Shown one piece after another: positions 34,171 to 43,556 of a stretch of DNA of 64,000 bases. The first letter of the stretch is position 1. Each line of letters begins with the position of its first letter. The stretch is from contig CALFVT010000002.1 of NCBI GenBank assembly GCA_937928165.1, positions 372,001-436,000 of the forward strand, given 5' to 3'. A program made the translations under genes and the position numbers. Source of the stretch: an uncultured Caulobacterales bacterium (lineage in GTDB: Bacteria; Pseudomonadota; Alphaproteobacteria; Caulobacterales; Maricaulaceae). The notes beneath the pieces are model-generated. The model worked only from the letters and a program-made list of their open reading frames with translations. It was not told the origin of the DNA and did no database searches.

Positions 34171-35766
34171 TTATTCTGCAATGGCAAGACTCTGTGCAGA
34201 GGTCTCCGCCTTGCGCGGGCTGACAGGCTCCTCATAAATGTTTTGACTCTCTTTTGGCAAGTTAAGTTGTAATTTAGTTTGGCGGCGGCGTTGATGGGCT
34301 TCGATAAGGCTAGATAGGCCTGTGTAAAGAAAACCGCAACTAAATAGGGCGAGAAAGGGGACAACAAGCCAATAGGCATTTAAAGCCGCAAAACCCGCAT
34401 ATGTGCCGTAAAGGGCAAACATGAAAAGTTCAAAATAATTCGACCATTTTTGGCTATTGGCACGATAGCTATCTTGCATAATATGGCTGTTTTGATCCCC
34501 TGATTTTGGGGTGCGGGCAAAACCCGTTTTATAGCCGACTAAGGCTTCGATCACGGCGCGGCCATTATTTACCCCAAGGCCGATCGATGTGGCCAGTAAA
34601 GCAGGTAGGATATAAAGCTTATTCATCACGCGGCCATAAAGCTGGGTCTGGCTTGAGAGGAAGAACCATGCATGGCTTAGGCTGGCAAAAGCAAAGATAG
34701 GCAGGTCAAGCCAAGCGAGGATATTAAACCCCATATCTTCACGGATATAGACGCTTGGGAGGAGGAAGAAAACGCTGTCAATAAACATAAAGAGATAAGA
34801 TAAGTTTCCGGTCAGGTGAAAGCTCGCTTCAACCTTTACGCGGCGCGGTACATCGGCGGCTAAAATACTAGGTAATAATTTACGCATCACCTCAATAGCA
34901 CCTTTAGCCCAGCGGTGCTGCTGGAGCTTAAAGGCGCTCATATTATCAGGGATTTCACTAGGGCAGCCAATATCGGGGCGGTAAATGAATTTCCATCCCT
35001 TGATTTGTGCCCGGTAGCTAAGGTCTGTGTCTTCGGTTAAGGTATCGGCACGCCAGCCGCCGGCATCATTAATCGTCTCTTTGCGCCAAATTCCGGCCGT
35101 GCCGTTGAAATTGAAAAATACATTTTGACCAAAGCGCGTCACTTGCTCGACGCCGAAATGGGCATCCAGCATAATTGACTGCAAGCGGGTGAGCATATTT
35201 TTTGGCGTGTTTAAATAGGTCCAGCGTGATTGCACAAGACCGACGTTTTTATCGGTAAAATGGGGAAGAGCTCTTAAGAGGAAATCAGGTTGAGGAATGA
35301 AGTCTGCATCAAAAATGGCGATAAACTCGCCTTTTACATCCGCCATAGCATCCGCTAAGGCCCCGGCCTTATAGCCGCGGCGATTGCGGCGGTGGATGTG
35401 ACGAATATCAAAACCTTGCGCTTGATATCCGGCCACATGAGCTGCCACGATCTCGCTGCTTTCATCGGTGGAATCGTCAATGACTTGAATTTGTAGCCGC
35501 TCACGGGGGTAATCCATCGCGGCAACAGCATCAATAATCCGCTTGGCTACGAATTTTTCATTATACATTGGTGTTTGAACCGTCACCATTGGGAGCTGAT
35601 TGGGCGGTGCGGCTGCATCAAGTGCAGCCGGCGGAGTTAGGCTGTTTAACGTTGCTAATATCTTTCTGGCGCTAAGGCTGTGATAAATACGGTGAGCGCC
35701 GTAAATACACAGCACACCGACAAGCAGATAGTGAACCGAAAGAATAATAACCGCGAAAACAGACAT
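34171..35766 (-). CDS. Processive GT2 glycosyltransferase (cellulose/mannan-synthase-like)
   Basis: A 531-residue membrane synthase. After one N-terminal helix comes a GT2 domain with all processive motifs: VIDDSTDES, FDADFIPQPDF (DxD), TEDTDLSYR (catalytic base) and QQHRWAKG (QxxRW). About four further helices follow from residue 315 on. The order resembles CslA-type glucomannan synthases. It should polymerise and extrude a beta-linked glycan through the inner membrane. There is no PilZ domain, so direct c-di-GMP control is not evident. It is the second gene of the operon, 10 bases after the outer-membrane gene. Confidence 0.92.
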   Translation of the reverse strand: MSVFAVIILSVHYLLVGVLCIYGAHRIYHSLSARKILATLNSLTPPAALDAAAPPNQLPMVTVQTPMYNEKFVAKRIIDAVAAMDYPRERLQIQVIDDSTDESSEIVAAHVAGYQAQGFDIRHIHRRNRRGYKAGALADAMADVKGEFIAIFDADFIPQPDFLLRALPHFTDKNVGLVQSRWTYLNTPKNMLTRLQSIMLDAHFGVEQVTRFGQNVFFNFNGTAGIWRKETINDAGGWRADTLTEDTDLSYRAQIKGWKFIYRPDIGCPSEIPDNMSAFKLQQHRWAKGAIEVMRKLLPSILAADVPRRVKVEASFHLTGNLSYLFMFIDSVFFLLPSVYIREDMGFNILAWLDLPIFAFASLSHAWFFLSSQTQLYGRVMNKLYILPALLATSIGLGVNNGRAVIEALVGYKTGFARTPKSGDQNSHIMQDSYRANSQKWSNYFELFMFALYGTYAGFAALNAYWLVVPFLALFSCGFLYTGLSSLIEAHQRRRQTKLQLNLPKESQNIYEEPVSPRKAETSAQSLAIAE

Positions 35767-35776
35767 GAATTACTGC

Positions 35777-36652
35777 CTAGAAACTAGCGACAAGAGCAAC
35801 TTGGATATTGGTTCCGCGAAGGGTATTATCGCCGTAAATCGCTGTTGTGCCGGTTATTTCTGCTGCTAAGCCGCCGCCAAATTTATAACCGGCTGTGTAT
35901 TCGATCCGTCCAAGGTCAAATTCAAGCGGGAGCTGCGGGTTCAAGCTTTGGGCATCAGGTAAAAGCTGAGGGCCGCCGCCAAAGGGTCCGCCGCCCGGTA
36001 CGGTCACAGGACCAGCGACATCGGCAACGTCAGAGCTTTGAACGGCGTGAATACCATCAAGTTTTGTCCGTAAATATACCTGCTCACTCACGTCAAAACC
36101 ATATTCTACAAGGAAGCGAAACTCATCAACAGGGGCATCAGAACGAAGGCGGTAACCAAGTTCAAGGCCGCCGTAACCTAGCGGGCCAAATGATGAGCCA
36201 AATAAGATTTTGCCTTCATAGTCTTCTTGGCCATTACCAAGTGGCAACTCTGCATTTTCACTATAAAGATAAGGCGCTTTGAAAAGCCCTTGGAGGGACA
36301 CAATCACTGGGCCGTCAATAAGGCGGTATCTGAGGCCAAGCTCTATATCGCCGACGCCCGTGTTAGAGGTTTCAACGCCGTCGGCGCGGTTTTCAAGATC
36401 GGTTAATGATCCAGTTGCAAAAAAGGTAAGATTATCTTGAACGCCATATTCAAAATAAACATTGAAGTTTTGGTTGCGGAAGTTTTCAAACGTACCTTCT
36501 TCGCCGAAACGGCTACTGGTATCAAAGTAATTAAGTGCGCCTTTTAGGTAGGTATCACCTTGTTTAGCTGTCCACGCGCCGGCATGGGCCGTGTTAGGTA
36601 GGGCGGCAAGTAAGGATAAGACTCCAGCTGTTTGTAAAACTTTTTTATACAT
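35777..36652 (-). CDS. Outer-membrane beta-barrel protein, first gene of the glycan operon
   Basis: A 291-residue protein with a clear signal peptide (KKVLQTAGVLSLLAALPNTAHA, cut before GAWTAK). The rest alternates in beta fashion and ends in QVALVASF, with the C-terminal Phe typical of barrels. The start GAWTAKQGDTYLKGALNYF resembles XagA-like outer-membrane proteins from polysaccharide adhesin loci; this is from memory and unverified. It directly precedes the GT2 synthase, which suggests glycan export or anchoring. An in-frame ATG at 36667 is the alternative start. Confidence 0.78.
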   Translation of the reverse strand: MYKKVLQTAGVLSLLAALPNTAHAGAWTAKQGDTYLKGALNYFDTSSRFGEEGTFENFRNQNFNVYFEYGVQDNLTFFATGSLTDLENRADGVETSNTGVGDIELGLRYRLIDGPVIVSLQGLFKAPYLYSENAELPLGNGQEDYEGKILFGSSFGPLGYGGLELGYRLRSDAPVDEFRFLVEYGFDVSEQVYLRTKLDGIHAVQSSDVADVAGPVTVPGGGPFGGGPQLLPDAQSLNPQLPLEFDLGRIEYTAGYKFGGGLAAEITGTTAIYGDNTLRGTNIQVALVASF

Positions 36653-36833
36653 GTTTCTCTCTCTCAATTATGGATTTTATGTAATGGGAAAGTCTTAGCC
36701 ATAAGTTTGCGGAAGGGTCTTTACACGAAGCTCTTGCAGGGCTTCACATATTCGGCAGTCATGCGCACAAATATCTCACATATAAGTTACTTGCTTATAT
36801 TATAAGCCTTTAGGTGCTTTTAAGCTTAAAGTT

Positions 36834-37487
36834 TTATTTCTGTGGACGGCCAAACCATTTACGGAAAAACCCCTTAAGGGCGCTCCGAGTTTCTTTAACG
36901 TCCTCGCCAATATCGCCCAGCGCGCCGCCAATTTCAGCTTCGACTTTATCCGTAATGGGGTCAATATTTTTCGCCTTAAATTTGTGAATTTGCCGCCATA
37001 TCCAAAATAACAGGGCCGCAAAGCTCAGTAAGAATACTGTGTTAAACCACGGAAAGAGGAATACATCCGGGCCTCTGACCGGGCGAATTTTCGTGGCATT
37101 AGGGAAAATTGTAAACAGCCTTATGCGCCAGCCGTAATGGGTGATCGCCACCCATTGCTTATCGCTTTTAAGGTCGGCAGCTTTGGCGCTAAGATCGCTA
37201 CTGTCAAATTTAAGGTAAAAAGGAAATGACCATCCCGTATCTTCATTACGATATACAACGGTTTTGCCATTGGCCCGCACAGTGGAGATAAAGCGCACGT
37301 CCCGGCTTGTGCGCTCTTTTGTGCCCGTATCGGCCCGGTCCCAAAAAGGAGAGCCCTTGGAGATATCCATGCGTTTGACTTCGGTGTCGACGACTTTAAC
37401 GATATCGCGTTGTGGCAAATAATAGTGAATGAGGACGGCGCAAATGATGACGATTATGAGAAGAAATAGGCCCTTGATTTTTTTCAT
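36834..37487 (-). CDS. DUF1523-family membrane protein, last gene of the six-gene operon
   Basis: A 217-residue protein with an N-terminal helix (GLFLLIIVIICAVLIHYYLP) and a second near residue 157 (TVFLLSFAALLFWIWRQI). Between them lies a domain of about 125 residues with the DUF1523 pattern (RDVRFISTVRANGKTVVYRNEDTGW, then HYGWRIRLFTIFPNATKI). If both ends are cytoplasmic, that domain is periplasmic. The C-terminal 50 residues are charged. I chose the ATG at 37487, preceded by GAAGGAAGATCAC; it follows the small membrane protein gene by 13 bases. The function is unknown. Confidence 0.82.
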   Translation of the reverse strand: MKKIKGLFLLIIVIICAVLIHYYLPQRDIVKVVDTEVKRMDISKGSPFWDRADTGTKERTSRDVRFISTVRANGKTVVYRNEDTGWSFPFYLKFDSSDLSAKAADLKSDKQWVAITHYGWRIRLFTIFPNATKIRPVRGPDVFLFPWFNTVFLLSFAALLFWIWRQIHKFKAKNIDPITDKVEAEIGGALGDIGEDVKETRSALKGFFRKWFGRPQK

Positions 37488-37500
37488 GTGATCTTCCTTC

Positions 37501-37767
37501 TTATGTATGATTTGCAAGATAGATTAAAAGGCTGATAACCGCCAGCGGAATAAGATAAACGGTGAGTATAAGCCGAGGCCGGTAAGAGCGCTGATAGTGG
37601 TTAAGCCCTTTGGCAATAAAGACCTCTTGGCTGTCTGATTTATCAGAAGCTTCATAATCGCCGGTAAGTTTGTCTTTAAATTGCCGCCGGGCCTTGAAGG
37701 ATAGCGCCGCATAGATCAAGGTCAGCACAAGAATAATAATAATTATATTTCTCAGCCAGACTATCAT
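37501..37767 (-). CDS. Small two-helix membrane protein in the six-gene operon
   Basis: An 88-residue protein with a helix at each end (IIIIILVLTLIYAALSF and LILTVYLIPLAVISLLIYLA) and a charged middle (KDKLTGDYEASDKSDSQEVF). No family is recognised. It sits 18 bases after the 499-residue protein gene and 13 bases before the DUF1523 gene, so it is clearly part of the operon. It may anchor or bridge the other components. Confidence 0.72.
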   Translation of the reverse strand: MIVWLRNIIIIILVLTLIYAALSFKARRQFKDKLTGDYEASDKSDSQEVFIAKGLNHYQRSYRPRLILTVYLIPLAVISLLIYLANHT

Positions 37768-37785
37768 GGACCTCTCCTCTCGGGT

Positions 37786-39285
37786 TTAATCATCATCTTT
37801 ATGTTTATGGGGGCGGACGTAATAAACCCCGTTTTTTATCATGGGCTCGCCCCATGGGTTATGGAAGGTTTTGACAATCTCTCGCTTTTCATAGGGCCGT
37901 TCGCCGCGGTTTTGCGGGAGCTCTGCCCGAGCGGAGGAGAGATCACGCGGCGTGTGGCTACGGGATGACGTTTTTTTGCGCTTACTTTTAGGCGGCTGAT
38001 ATTGGCGCGGCCACGGGCCATAAAGAAAATCCCGGGTGCCGGCTTTATCCGCAAGATATTCTTCTTCCATAAAACGGACGACATAATCTTTCTTTTTATC
38101 TGAAAACTTTTTATAGGCCGCATAAAAGGCGGGCTTATGACAGATAAAGAGTTGGCGGAAGTCCAGCGGTGATAACTCCGCGAGCAGCATATTCACAAGG
38201 TCTCTATGCTCATGCTGGGCGCTGCGGAGCTTATAGAAATAGGCCGGATGTTCCGGGCCAAATTTCGGATGCGGCCCATCTCCGTCAAACCAGCGGACAA
38301 CATCGACAAGGCCGTGATATTCTTCGGGCAGTTTATCAATATATTTGCGCGTCAAATAACGAATATCTTGGCGGGACAACGCGGATAAATCTTCGCCAAG
38401 CTCCCCAAGGGTAGCAATTAAGATGAAATCTATTTTTTGTTTGATAATCGTCACGCCGTTACGCGCCCCGCGGGACGTCACAATCGGCTCAATCAAATTA
38501 TTATCATTGAGGAAATTCGCAATCTTTTGCCGGTCGCTGAGGTTACAAACATTCGCGCCGCCAATTTCTGCAAAGCCGTTCAGGGCAGGCTGGGTGATTA
38601 GAATATTTTGCGGTTCATTTTCCATATCGCGGAAAATATACACCCCGCCGTAATGAGTGGTATGGTAACAACCCTGCGTATAGGTCTTTTGGTCAAGGTT
38701 GACGGGGTTGCGGTAGATATTGCCCGTCTGCCGCGCGAGCTCCACCATATCGGCAATTAAAACATCATCCCACCACGCATCCTCCTCGGATAAAAACCGC
38801 TGGATATGGCCATCAAGGGTTTTTGCGCCTTTAACCCGGCGGCTGACTGTATCCGCTTCGATATGGATATTATTAATCGCCAATAGGTCTGCGGGGCCGT
38901 CGATTTTATAAACCGAGTCCATCAGCTCCCCCGTCACCGCTTCGCGGGCGGTGAGGGCAAAAAGCTCCGCTTCATGGCTTTGAATATAATCTTTTAAAAT
39001 CTTGCGCGAGGTTGAAAACTCCGTGCTTAAAAGCGGCGCGGTTTTCTGGCTCGGCGTGAGCAGGATAAATTGCTGATTACAGCCCTTGGGATTCAGGTAA
39101 AGATCATCCCCAATCTCATGGCCAATCTCTGGGCTAAAGCCGGAGATATCAATATGAAACTCCGTCAGCGCCGTTTCCTTCCCCGTGAGGTGTTTCATCG
39201 CGCGGTTATAACGCGCCACCATACCAGGGGCCGAAACCTCAATGAGGTTGCCATACATAAGCCCGCGTTCAACAAGGCGCATCAT
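37786..39285 (-). CDS. Uncharacterised 499-residue operon protein (possibly DUF6638)
   Basis: A soluble protein without signal peptide or membrane helix. The N-terminal 170 residues are mixed alpha/beta (ALTEFHIDISGFSPEIGHEIGD). The middle has TYTQGCYHTTHYGGVYIF with a Cys/His cluster. The C-terminal 90 residues are basic and low-complexity (PPKSKRKKTSSRSHTPRD). From memory it resembles a family labelled DUF6638 that accompanies AAA ATPases in Rhodobacterales; I could not verify this. It lies 79 bases after the AAA+ gene. No catalytic site can be named. Confidence 0.75.
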   Translation of the reverse strand: MMRLVERGLMYGNLIEVSAPGMVARYNRAMKHLTGKETALTEFHIDISGFSPEIGHEIGDDLYLNPKGCNQQFILLTPSQKTAPLLSTEFSTSRKILKDYIQSHEAELFALTAREAVTGELMDSVYKIDGPADLLAINNIHIEADTVSRRVKGAKTLDGHIQRFLSEEDAWWDDVLIADMVELARQTGNIYRNPVNLDQKTYTQGCYHTTHYGGVYIFRDMENEPQNILITQPALNGFAEIGGANVCNLSDRQKIANFLNDNNLIEPIVTSRGARNGVTIIKQKIDFILIATLGELGEDLSALSRQDIRYLTRKYIDKLPEEYHGLVDVVRWFDGDGPHPKFGPEHPAYFYKLRSAQHEHRDLVNMLLAELSPLDFRQLFICHKPAFYAAYKKFSDKKKDYVVRFMEEEYLADKAGTRDFLYGPWPRQYQPPKSKRKKTSSRSHTPRDLSSARAELPQNRGERPYEKREIVKTFHNPWGEPMIKNGVYYVRPHKHKDDD

Positions 39286-39364
39286 GGGACGGGTCTTTCG
39301 TCTATGGCGCTCTCCCTTGAGGGGGAGGGTTGAGTTATAAAGATGTTTTTATCTATTATCGGCA

Positions 39365-41314
39365 CTAACCCCGCTCCCCCAAAAATCGCTTTTTGGCTTC
39401 TACTTGACGGCCCATGTCTCGCACCATGTTTTCAATCGCGACTTCATCACTTTTATCGGCATATCTAAATTCGCTATCGGCATAGCGGTTAATCTCTTGG
39501 ATGAGCATATTCACGGTGATGGGCTGGGCGAGGTCGGCTATCATATCCCGCTTGCGGTCATAATTTTGGAAGAGGAATAAATCTGGTTTTTCCATCCACT
39601 CATCCGGCAGTTCAAAGTCCATGGCGCGAACTTTCACGGCGTCGGTAATATTTTTAATGGCGCGGCCCGTAAAGCGCTCATCGGCTTGCTGAATGGTCTT
39701 TAAGTAAGCGCCCATTTTGGCGATATTATCTAATTTACCGATCTCTTTTTGGGTGCGTTCAAACACCTCTAATAGCTTATCTTCATGGGGCCTCGCATGG
39801 GCGCTATAACTGGCGGCCACGGCTTTTTTAATTTCTTGGGCGGCGAATAAATCATGTTTACCCGTTGGGATTTTATGATTTTTGCCCATAAGCAAATATA
39901 AAATATCTATATAATCTTCCCGCGATTGCGGCCCGTCCACCAAGAACCGCGCCCCCGCCCGCTGCCGCAGGGCATCATCGACATTTTCGGGATAATTAGA
40001 AAACATACCAAAGCTGCAATTCCCGCGCACGACTGTATTGGCCCCGGCAAAGCTTTCCATCAAAACAGCGGTGATCTCAAGCTGCCCGGCGCTTGATTGG
40101 CGGTCGCCCCGCTTGCCCGCAAGTTGGTCAATATCGTCAATCGTACCAAAGCCGATCACATTGGGATCAAGCACATTCTTAATAAAAGCCTTGGCATTTT
40201 GCGCCGACTTGCCTTGATAGCTATCAATACTATCGGTGGACAGGTTTTGATAGCGAAAGGGGTAATCTGCGGCGGCGCAATAATCATGAATAAGCCCCGC
40301 CATCATTTGTATCAGCGTGGTTTTACCCGTGCCGGGTTTGCCGTCTCCCATAAAGGTAAAGATAAACCCGCCCAGCTCTGCGAAGGGATTTAATTTCCGT
40401 TCGAAATCATAGGCCATGAGCATTTTAGATAATTTCATCGCCTGATATTTGGCGATGTGATTACCCACCACTTCATGAGGTTTTTTGAACGTCATGGTGA
40501 TATTAGAGCTGCCGCTACGTGAGAACGGGGTGAAGCCGTTAATCTCAAAATTATCCGCCTCAATGCGGTAGCTCACCGATGTGAACGGGGTCAGCCTTGG
40601 CAGGCTCGCGGCGCGCAAGGCGGCGATATCGAGTAGCTTTTCCAAAAAGGCGTTGATAACCGGCAGTAGCTTCTCTTCACTATCTGCAAAGAGCGCAAGG
40701 TCTTGGTCAAGTTCCCATAGGGTGCCCGTTAAAGCGAGCTGCGGATTATCTGTTAGCACTTCTTCTACTTCACCAATATCAATCGGCGCATCAGAGGCAT
40801 CGGCGTGGGCGTCTTCCAATAAGTAGCTGGCCGCATTGGCAAAGACATGTAGGCTTATTAGGGCGCTGGCCGCGAGGCCTTCGGTGAACGCGGCGGATTT
40901 AGCTCCTGCGAGCTTGCCTTCAAGGTTATCTTTCATCAAGCGCGACAATCCTGTGTGGTCGGCATATTGATCGGACACTGACAGGGCAATGGCGAGGGCG
41001 CGGCGCAAGGATTGCAGCACATTGGCCTGCATCGGGCTGGGCAGGGGATCATCCCCTTCAATGCCGTTTATACGTTCAATCAGGTGCACGCCCTCTGGGC
41101 GTTGGCTGGATTGGGTGACAAGTCCCGGTGTGGTTGAGCGAAAGCGCCGCCGCGTGCCAATACCCGAAGAGCGCTCTTTGTGGGCGGGGCTTATATCGGC
41201 TTTTTTGGCCAGACGCGGCGTGTGGTCAAACCCTGCGAGCAGGGCTTCGGCGGCCTTATATTTGCTGCGAATAAGGCTTTCTTTTAATTCCATTTGGTCT
41301 GCGGCGTTTGACAT
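39365..41314 (-). CDS. AAA+ ATPase of the six-gene operon
   Basis: A 649-residue protein. About 310 N-terminal residues are mostly helical and unassigned. The AAA+ core follows: Walker A GKPGTGKTT near residue 327, Walker B FGTIDDIDQL near 393, and a sensor/arginine-finger region (FGMFSNYPENVDDALRQRAGARF). The lid is helical (FTGRAIKNITDAVKVR). The start follows AGGGGGAATT. The gene is tightly packed between the 379-residue and 499-residue genes, so it is probably the motor of this system. It resembles neither ClpX, FtsH nor MoxR closely. The substrate is unknown. Confidence 0.88.
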   Translation of the reverse strand: MSNAADQMELKESLIRSKYKAAEALLAGFDHTPRLAKKADISPAHKERSSGIGTRRRFRSTTPGLVTQSSQRPEGVHLIERINGIEGDDPLPSPMQANVLQSLRRALAIALSVSDQYADHTGLSRLMKDNLEGKLAGAKSAAFTEGLAASALISLHVFANAASYLLEDAHADASDAPIDIGEVEEVLTDNPQLALTGTLWELDQDLALFADSEEKLLPVINAFLEKLLDIAALRAASLPRLTPFTSVSYRIEADNFEINGFTPFSRSGSSNITMTFKKPHEVVGNHIAKYQAMKLSKMLMAYDFERKLNPFAELGGFIFTFMGDGKPGTGKTTLIQMMAGLIHDYCAAADYPFRYQNLSTDSIDSYQGKSAQNAKAFIKNVLDPNVIGFGTIDDIDQLAGKRGDRQSSAGQLEITAVLMESFAGANTVVRGNCSFGMFSNYPENVDDALRQRAGARFLVDGPQSREDYIDILYLLMGKNHKIPTGKHDLFAAQEIKKAVAASYSAHARPHEDKLLEVFERTQKEIGKLDNIAKMGAYLKTIQQADERFTGRAIKNITDAVKVRAMDFELPDEWMEKPDLFLFQNYDRKRDMIADLAQPITVNMLIQEINRYADSEFRYADKSDEVAIENMVRDMGRQVEAKKRFLGERG

Positions 41315-41322
41315 AATTCCCC

Positions 41323-42462
41323 CTAGTTATAATTTAGAATTTGGCCCTGATCGCCGACTACATATTTCCGTACCCGGCGAAAGCCTTTGGGGTCTTTCTC
41401 CGCAAGCACTTGATAGGCCCGGTGAGGCAGGACAAGGGCGCGGGCGACATGGCTGGCTCCGGCGGACATTGCCTCCGCGTCGAGCTTATTGACGGCATAA
41501 ACCTGCCTTTGGGCGGTTGAGAAAAACCCCGTCTTTTCAGATTGAGAGCTTTCCGAAACCAATGTCTCCACCCGCCATGATAAAACCCAGTCAAGGCCGG
41601 GAATGCCAACGGCTTCGGCGAGTATATCACGCAACGGCCCCGTTTGAGCGGTAAAGGCGTGGCTATACATCGGCCCTAAATGAAAGCGCCGTAGTTTTAT
41701 AGGGTGTAAATGAACAAAATCTTGATCGAAGCCCTTCGCAATGGTGAGTAAGTTGAGCGAAGATAGAGATTGTGCTAGTAAGCTATCTTGGAGGTGCGGC
41801 CAACGCCGCTCATCATAGGGCAGGGGCTTTTTCCCGACATCGACAAGATCCATAATATAAACCACGGGCAAATTGGTTTGACTGTCATATACGGCCCAAT
41901 GCACCACATAATCCCGCTTGGTTTTGCCGGTATGGCCTTTTTGCCAAACAGCGCGCGGGTGGTTTTGTACTAAAAACAAATTATCCTGATTGAGGCTCTC
42001 GTAATAAAGCCGCTGCGACATGGCATATTGTAACTCGCTTGGGGCAGTTTTCTCATCCAGAATGTGAGTGACCATATCTTGTTTGATCTGGGCGGCATCT
42101 GGCAAGGCCGCAAGCCGGGTTTCGGCTTGGAGCGCGTCGGACGCCATTTGCAAGATTTCCTGATAGACTGGAAATCCGCTATCGGATTTGTCTATATTAA
42201 GAAATGATCTTTGGTTTATGCGCTTTATGCGCTGTGCCATAAGGAATTTATAAGACAAGGCGCGAAAGCTTGAGGTGAGGCCTTGGATATAATAGCCGAG
42301 CATGGTGGCCTCGAGGGCAGAAATTTCATTATCCGCCTCGGAGCGCCGGGCCACGTCTGATAAGTGGCCCATGATGCGCTCGAATTTCGCAAAATATCTG
42401 CGGGTTGCGAGCGCGGTCTCAAGAGGTTTATGACTCGCCGTCAGATCAATTTTATCTGTCAC
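41323..42462 (-). CDS. Uncharacterised 379-residue operon protein
   Basis: A soluble protein with a GTG start, 11 bases after the coiled-coil gene and 8 bases before the AAA+ gene. The N-terminal half is helical (FERIMGHLSDVARRSEADNE). The middle has VVHWAVYDSQTNLPVVYIMDL, a likely beta core. The C-terminal part has VLPHRAYQVLAEKDPKGF and ends in a beta-like YVVGDQGQILNYN. There is no membrane segment. I recognise no family. Its place between the coiled-coil protein and the ATPase suggests an adaptor. Confidence 0.75.
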   Translation of the reverse strand: MTDKIDLTASHKPLETALATRRYFAKFERIMGHLSDVARRSEADNEISALEATMLGYYIQGLTSSFRALSYKFLMAQRIKRINQRSFLNIDKSDSGFPVYQEILQMASDALQAETRLAALPDAAQIKQDMVTHILDEKTAPSELQYAMSQRLYYESLNQDNLFLVQNHPRAVWQKGHTGKTKRDYVVHWAVYDSQTNLPVVYIMDLVDVGKKPLPYDERRWPHLQDSLLAQSLSSLNLLTIAKGFDQDFVHLHPIKLRRFHLGPMYSHAFTAQTGPLRDILAEAVGIPGLDWVLSWRVETLVSESSQSEKTGFFSTAQRQVYAVNKLDAEAMSAGASHVARALVLPHRAYQVLAEKDPKGFRRVRKYVVGDQGQILNYN

Positions 42463-42473
42463 GGACTGCTCTC

Positions 42474-43556
42474 TTAGCTATCCGCTCCATAAGCATTTTT
42501 ATCATGCATCTCGACGATCTTCTCAAAGCGGCGAGCAAAACGTTCATCGGCTTTGGCTTTTTCTTCCAGAACCTTACGGGCGAAGACGATATGGTCTTCA
42601 TGGGCTTCCATCATTTCCGCCATACGGGTGTTGGTTGCCGCGCCGATGGCGGCCATAGCCGTTTGTGCCTCTTTATCGGTTTCCACGCCGATCTCATTAA
42701 TGCGGTGGGCCACATCTTGCTGCTGTGCGGTTTTAAGAGATTTGGTCAAAGCATCATAAAGCACAACCCGCTGCTTTGTATCGGTTTGTAGCTTATTAAT
42801 TAGCACCATTTGTGTCGCCGCTTGGTTTTGCAGACTATCCGACCAAGTTTTACCTTTTTCGATATAGCGTTCAAGCGTTTGGCTCTCGGCCAACTTGACC
42901 TGCTCCATTTGCGTGAGCTCATTATATTTCCCGTTCACGTCTGCGAGTTCTGTTTCAAGTTTGGCTCGGGCTTTAGCATCTTGCTCAACGGCGAGCTTGC
43001 CTTCGAGCGCAATAATTGTGGGGTCAAGGGCGAGGATCTCCGCTTTAATGGTTTCAAGCGCCTCAACAGCGGCTTCGCGGTCAGCAAGGGTTATGGTCAG
43101 GTTTGCGTCAACGCGGTCTTTATGAATACCCAGCTGTGCGAGCTGTTCTTCGAGCATAGCCGTAATTGTATTTGACTTTGTAATTAAGTCTTGAAGCTTG
43201 TCTTCAATAGTCGCAGCGCGGATACGTTCAGAGCGAAGGCTTTCTGCGCGTTGCTTTGAGAAAATGCCAATAAATTTTTCCCATCCAGTCTTAGAGCGCA
43301 TGGAATCAAAGTCTTTAGAGAATCCGGCGGTGACATCATCGAGACCAAGAATAAGATCGGCGATATTATTATTCATGAGCTGGGAATGATTATGCACATC
43401 ATCAAGAGATGCGTTTTCAATATCGATTGATATGTCTTGGCCGGACGCCATTTTGTCGCGGGCGTTTTCTATTTGTGCCGATAATGCCGCAATCTTGGCC
43501 TGCGCCTCAGCGACCTCTGATTTAGACGTTTCTATTTGTGTATTAAAATTTGCCAT
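42474..43556 (-). CDS. Coiled-coil protein, first gene of the six-gene operon (possibly DUF6384/TelA-like)
   Basis: A 360-residue helical protein with heptad-like stretches over most of its length (SKSEVAEAQAKIAALSAQIE at the start, AVEALETIKAEILALDPTII in the middle). The segment RVVLYDALTKSLKTAQQQDV recalls the TelA/toxic-anion-resistance and PspA-like coiled-coil proteins, but only weakly. There is no signal peptide or membrane helix. A strong AGGAGGGG precedes the ATG, and the promoter must lie in the 527-base gap shared with the giant gene. It probably forms an elongated scaffold or filament on which the AAA+ ATPase acts; this is inference. Confidence 0.8.
   Translation of the reverse strand: MANFNTQIETSKSEVAEAQAKIAALSAQIENARDKMASGQDISIDIENASLDDVHNHSQLMNNNIADLILGLDDVTAGFSKDFDSMRSKTGWEKFIGIFSKQRAESLRSERIRAATIEDKLQDLITKSNTITAMLEEQLAQLGIHKDRVDANLTITLADREAAVEALETIKAEILALDPTIIALEGKLAVEQDAKARAKLETELADVNGKYNELTQMEQVKLAESQTLERYIEKGKTWSDSLQNQAATQMVLINKLQTDTKQRVVLYDALTKSLKTAQQQDVAHRINEIGVETDKEAQTAMAAIGAATNTRMAEMMEAHEDHIVFARKVLEEKAKADERFARRFEKIVEMHDKNAYGADS

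Noticed and set aside
39286-39364. 79-base gap in the six-gene operon as a possible promoter
   Set aside because: No hairpin or clear promoter elements are visible, and all flanking genes share strand and context.
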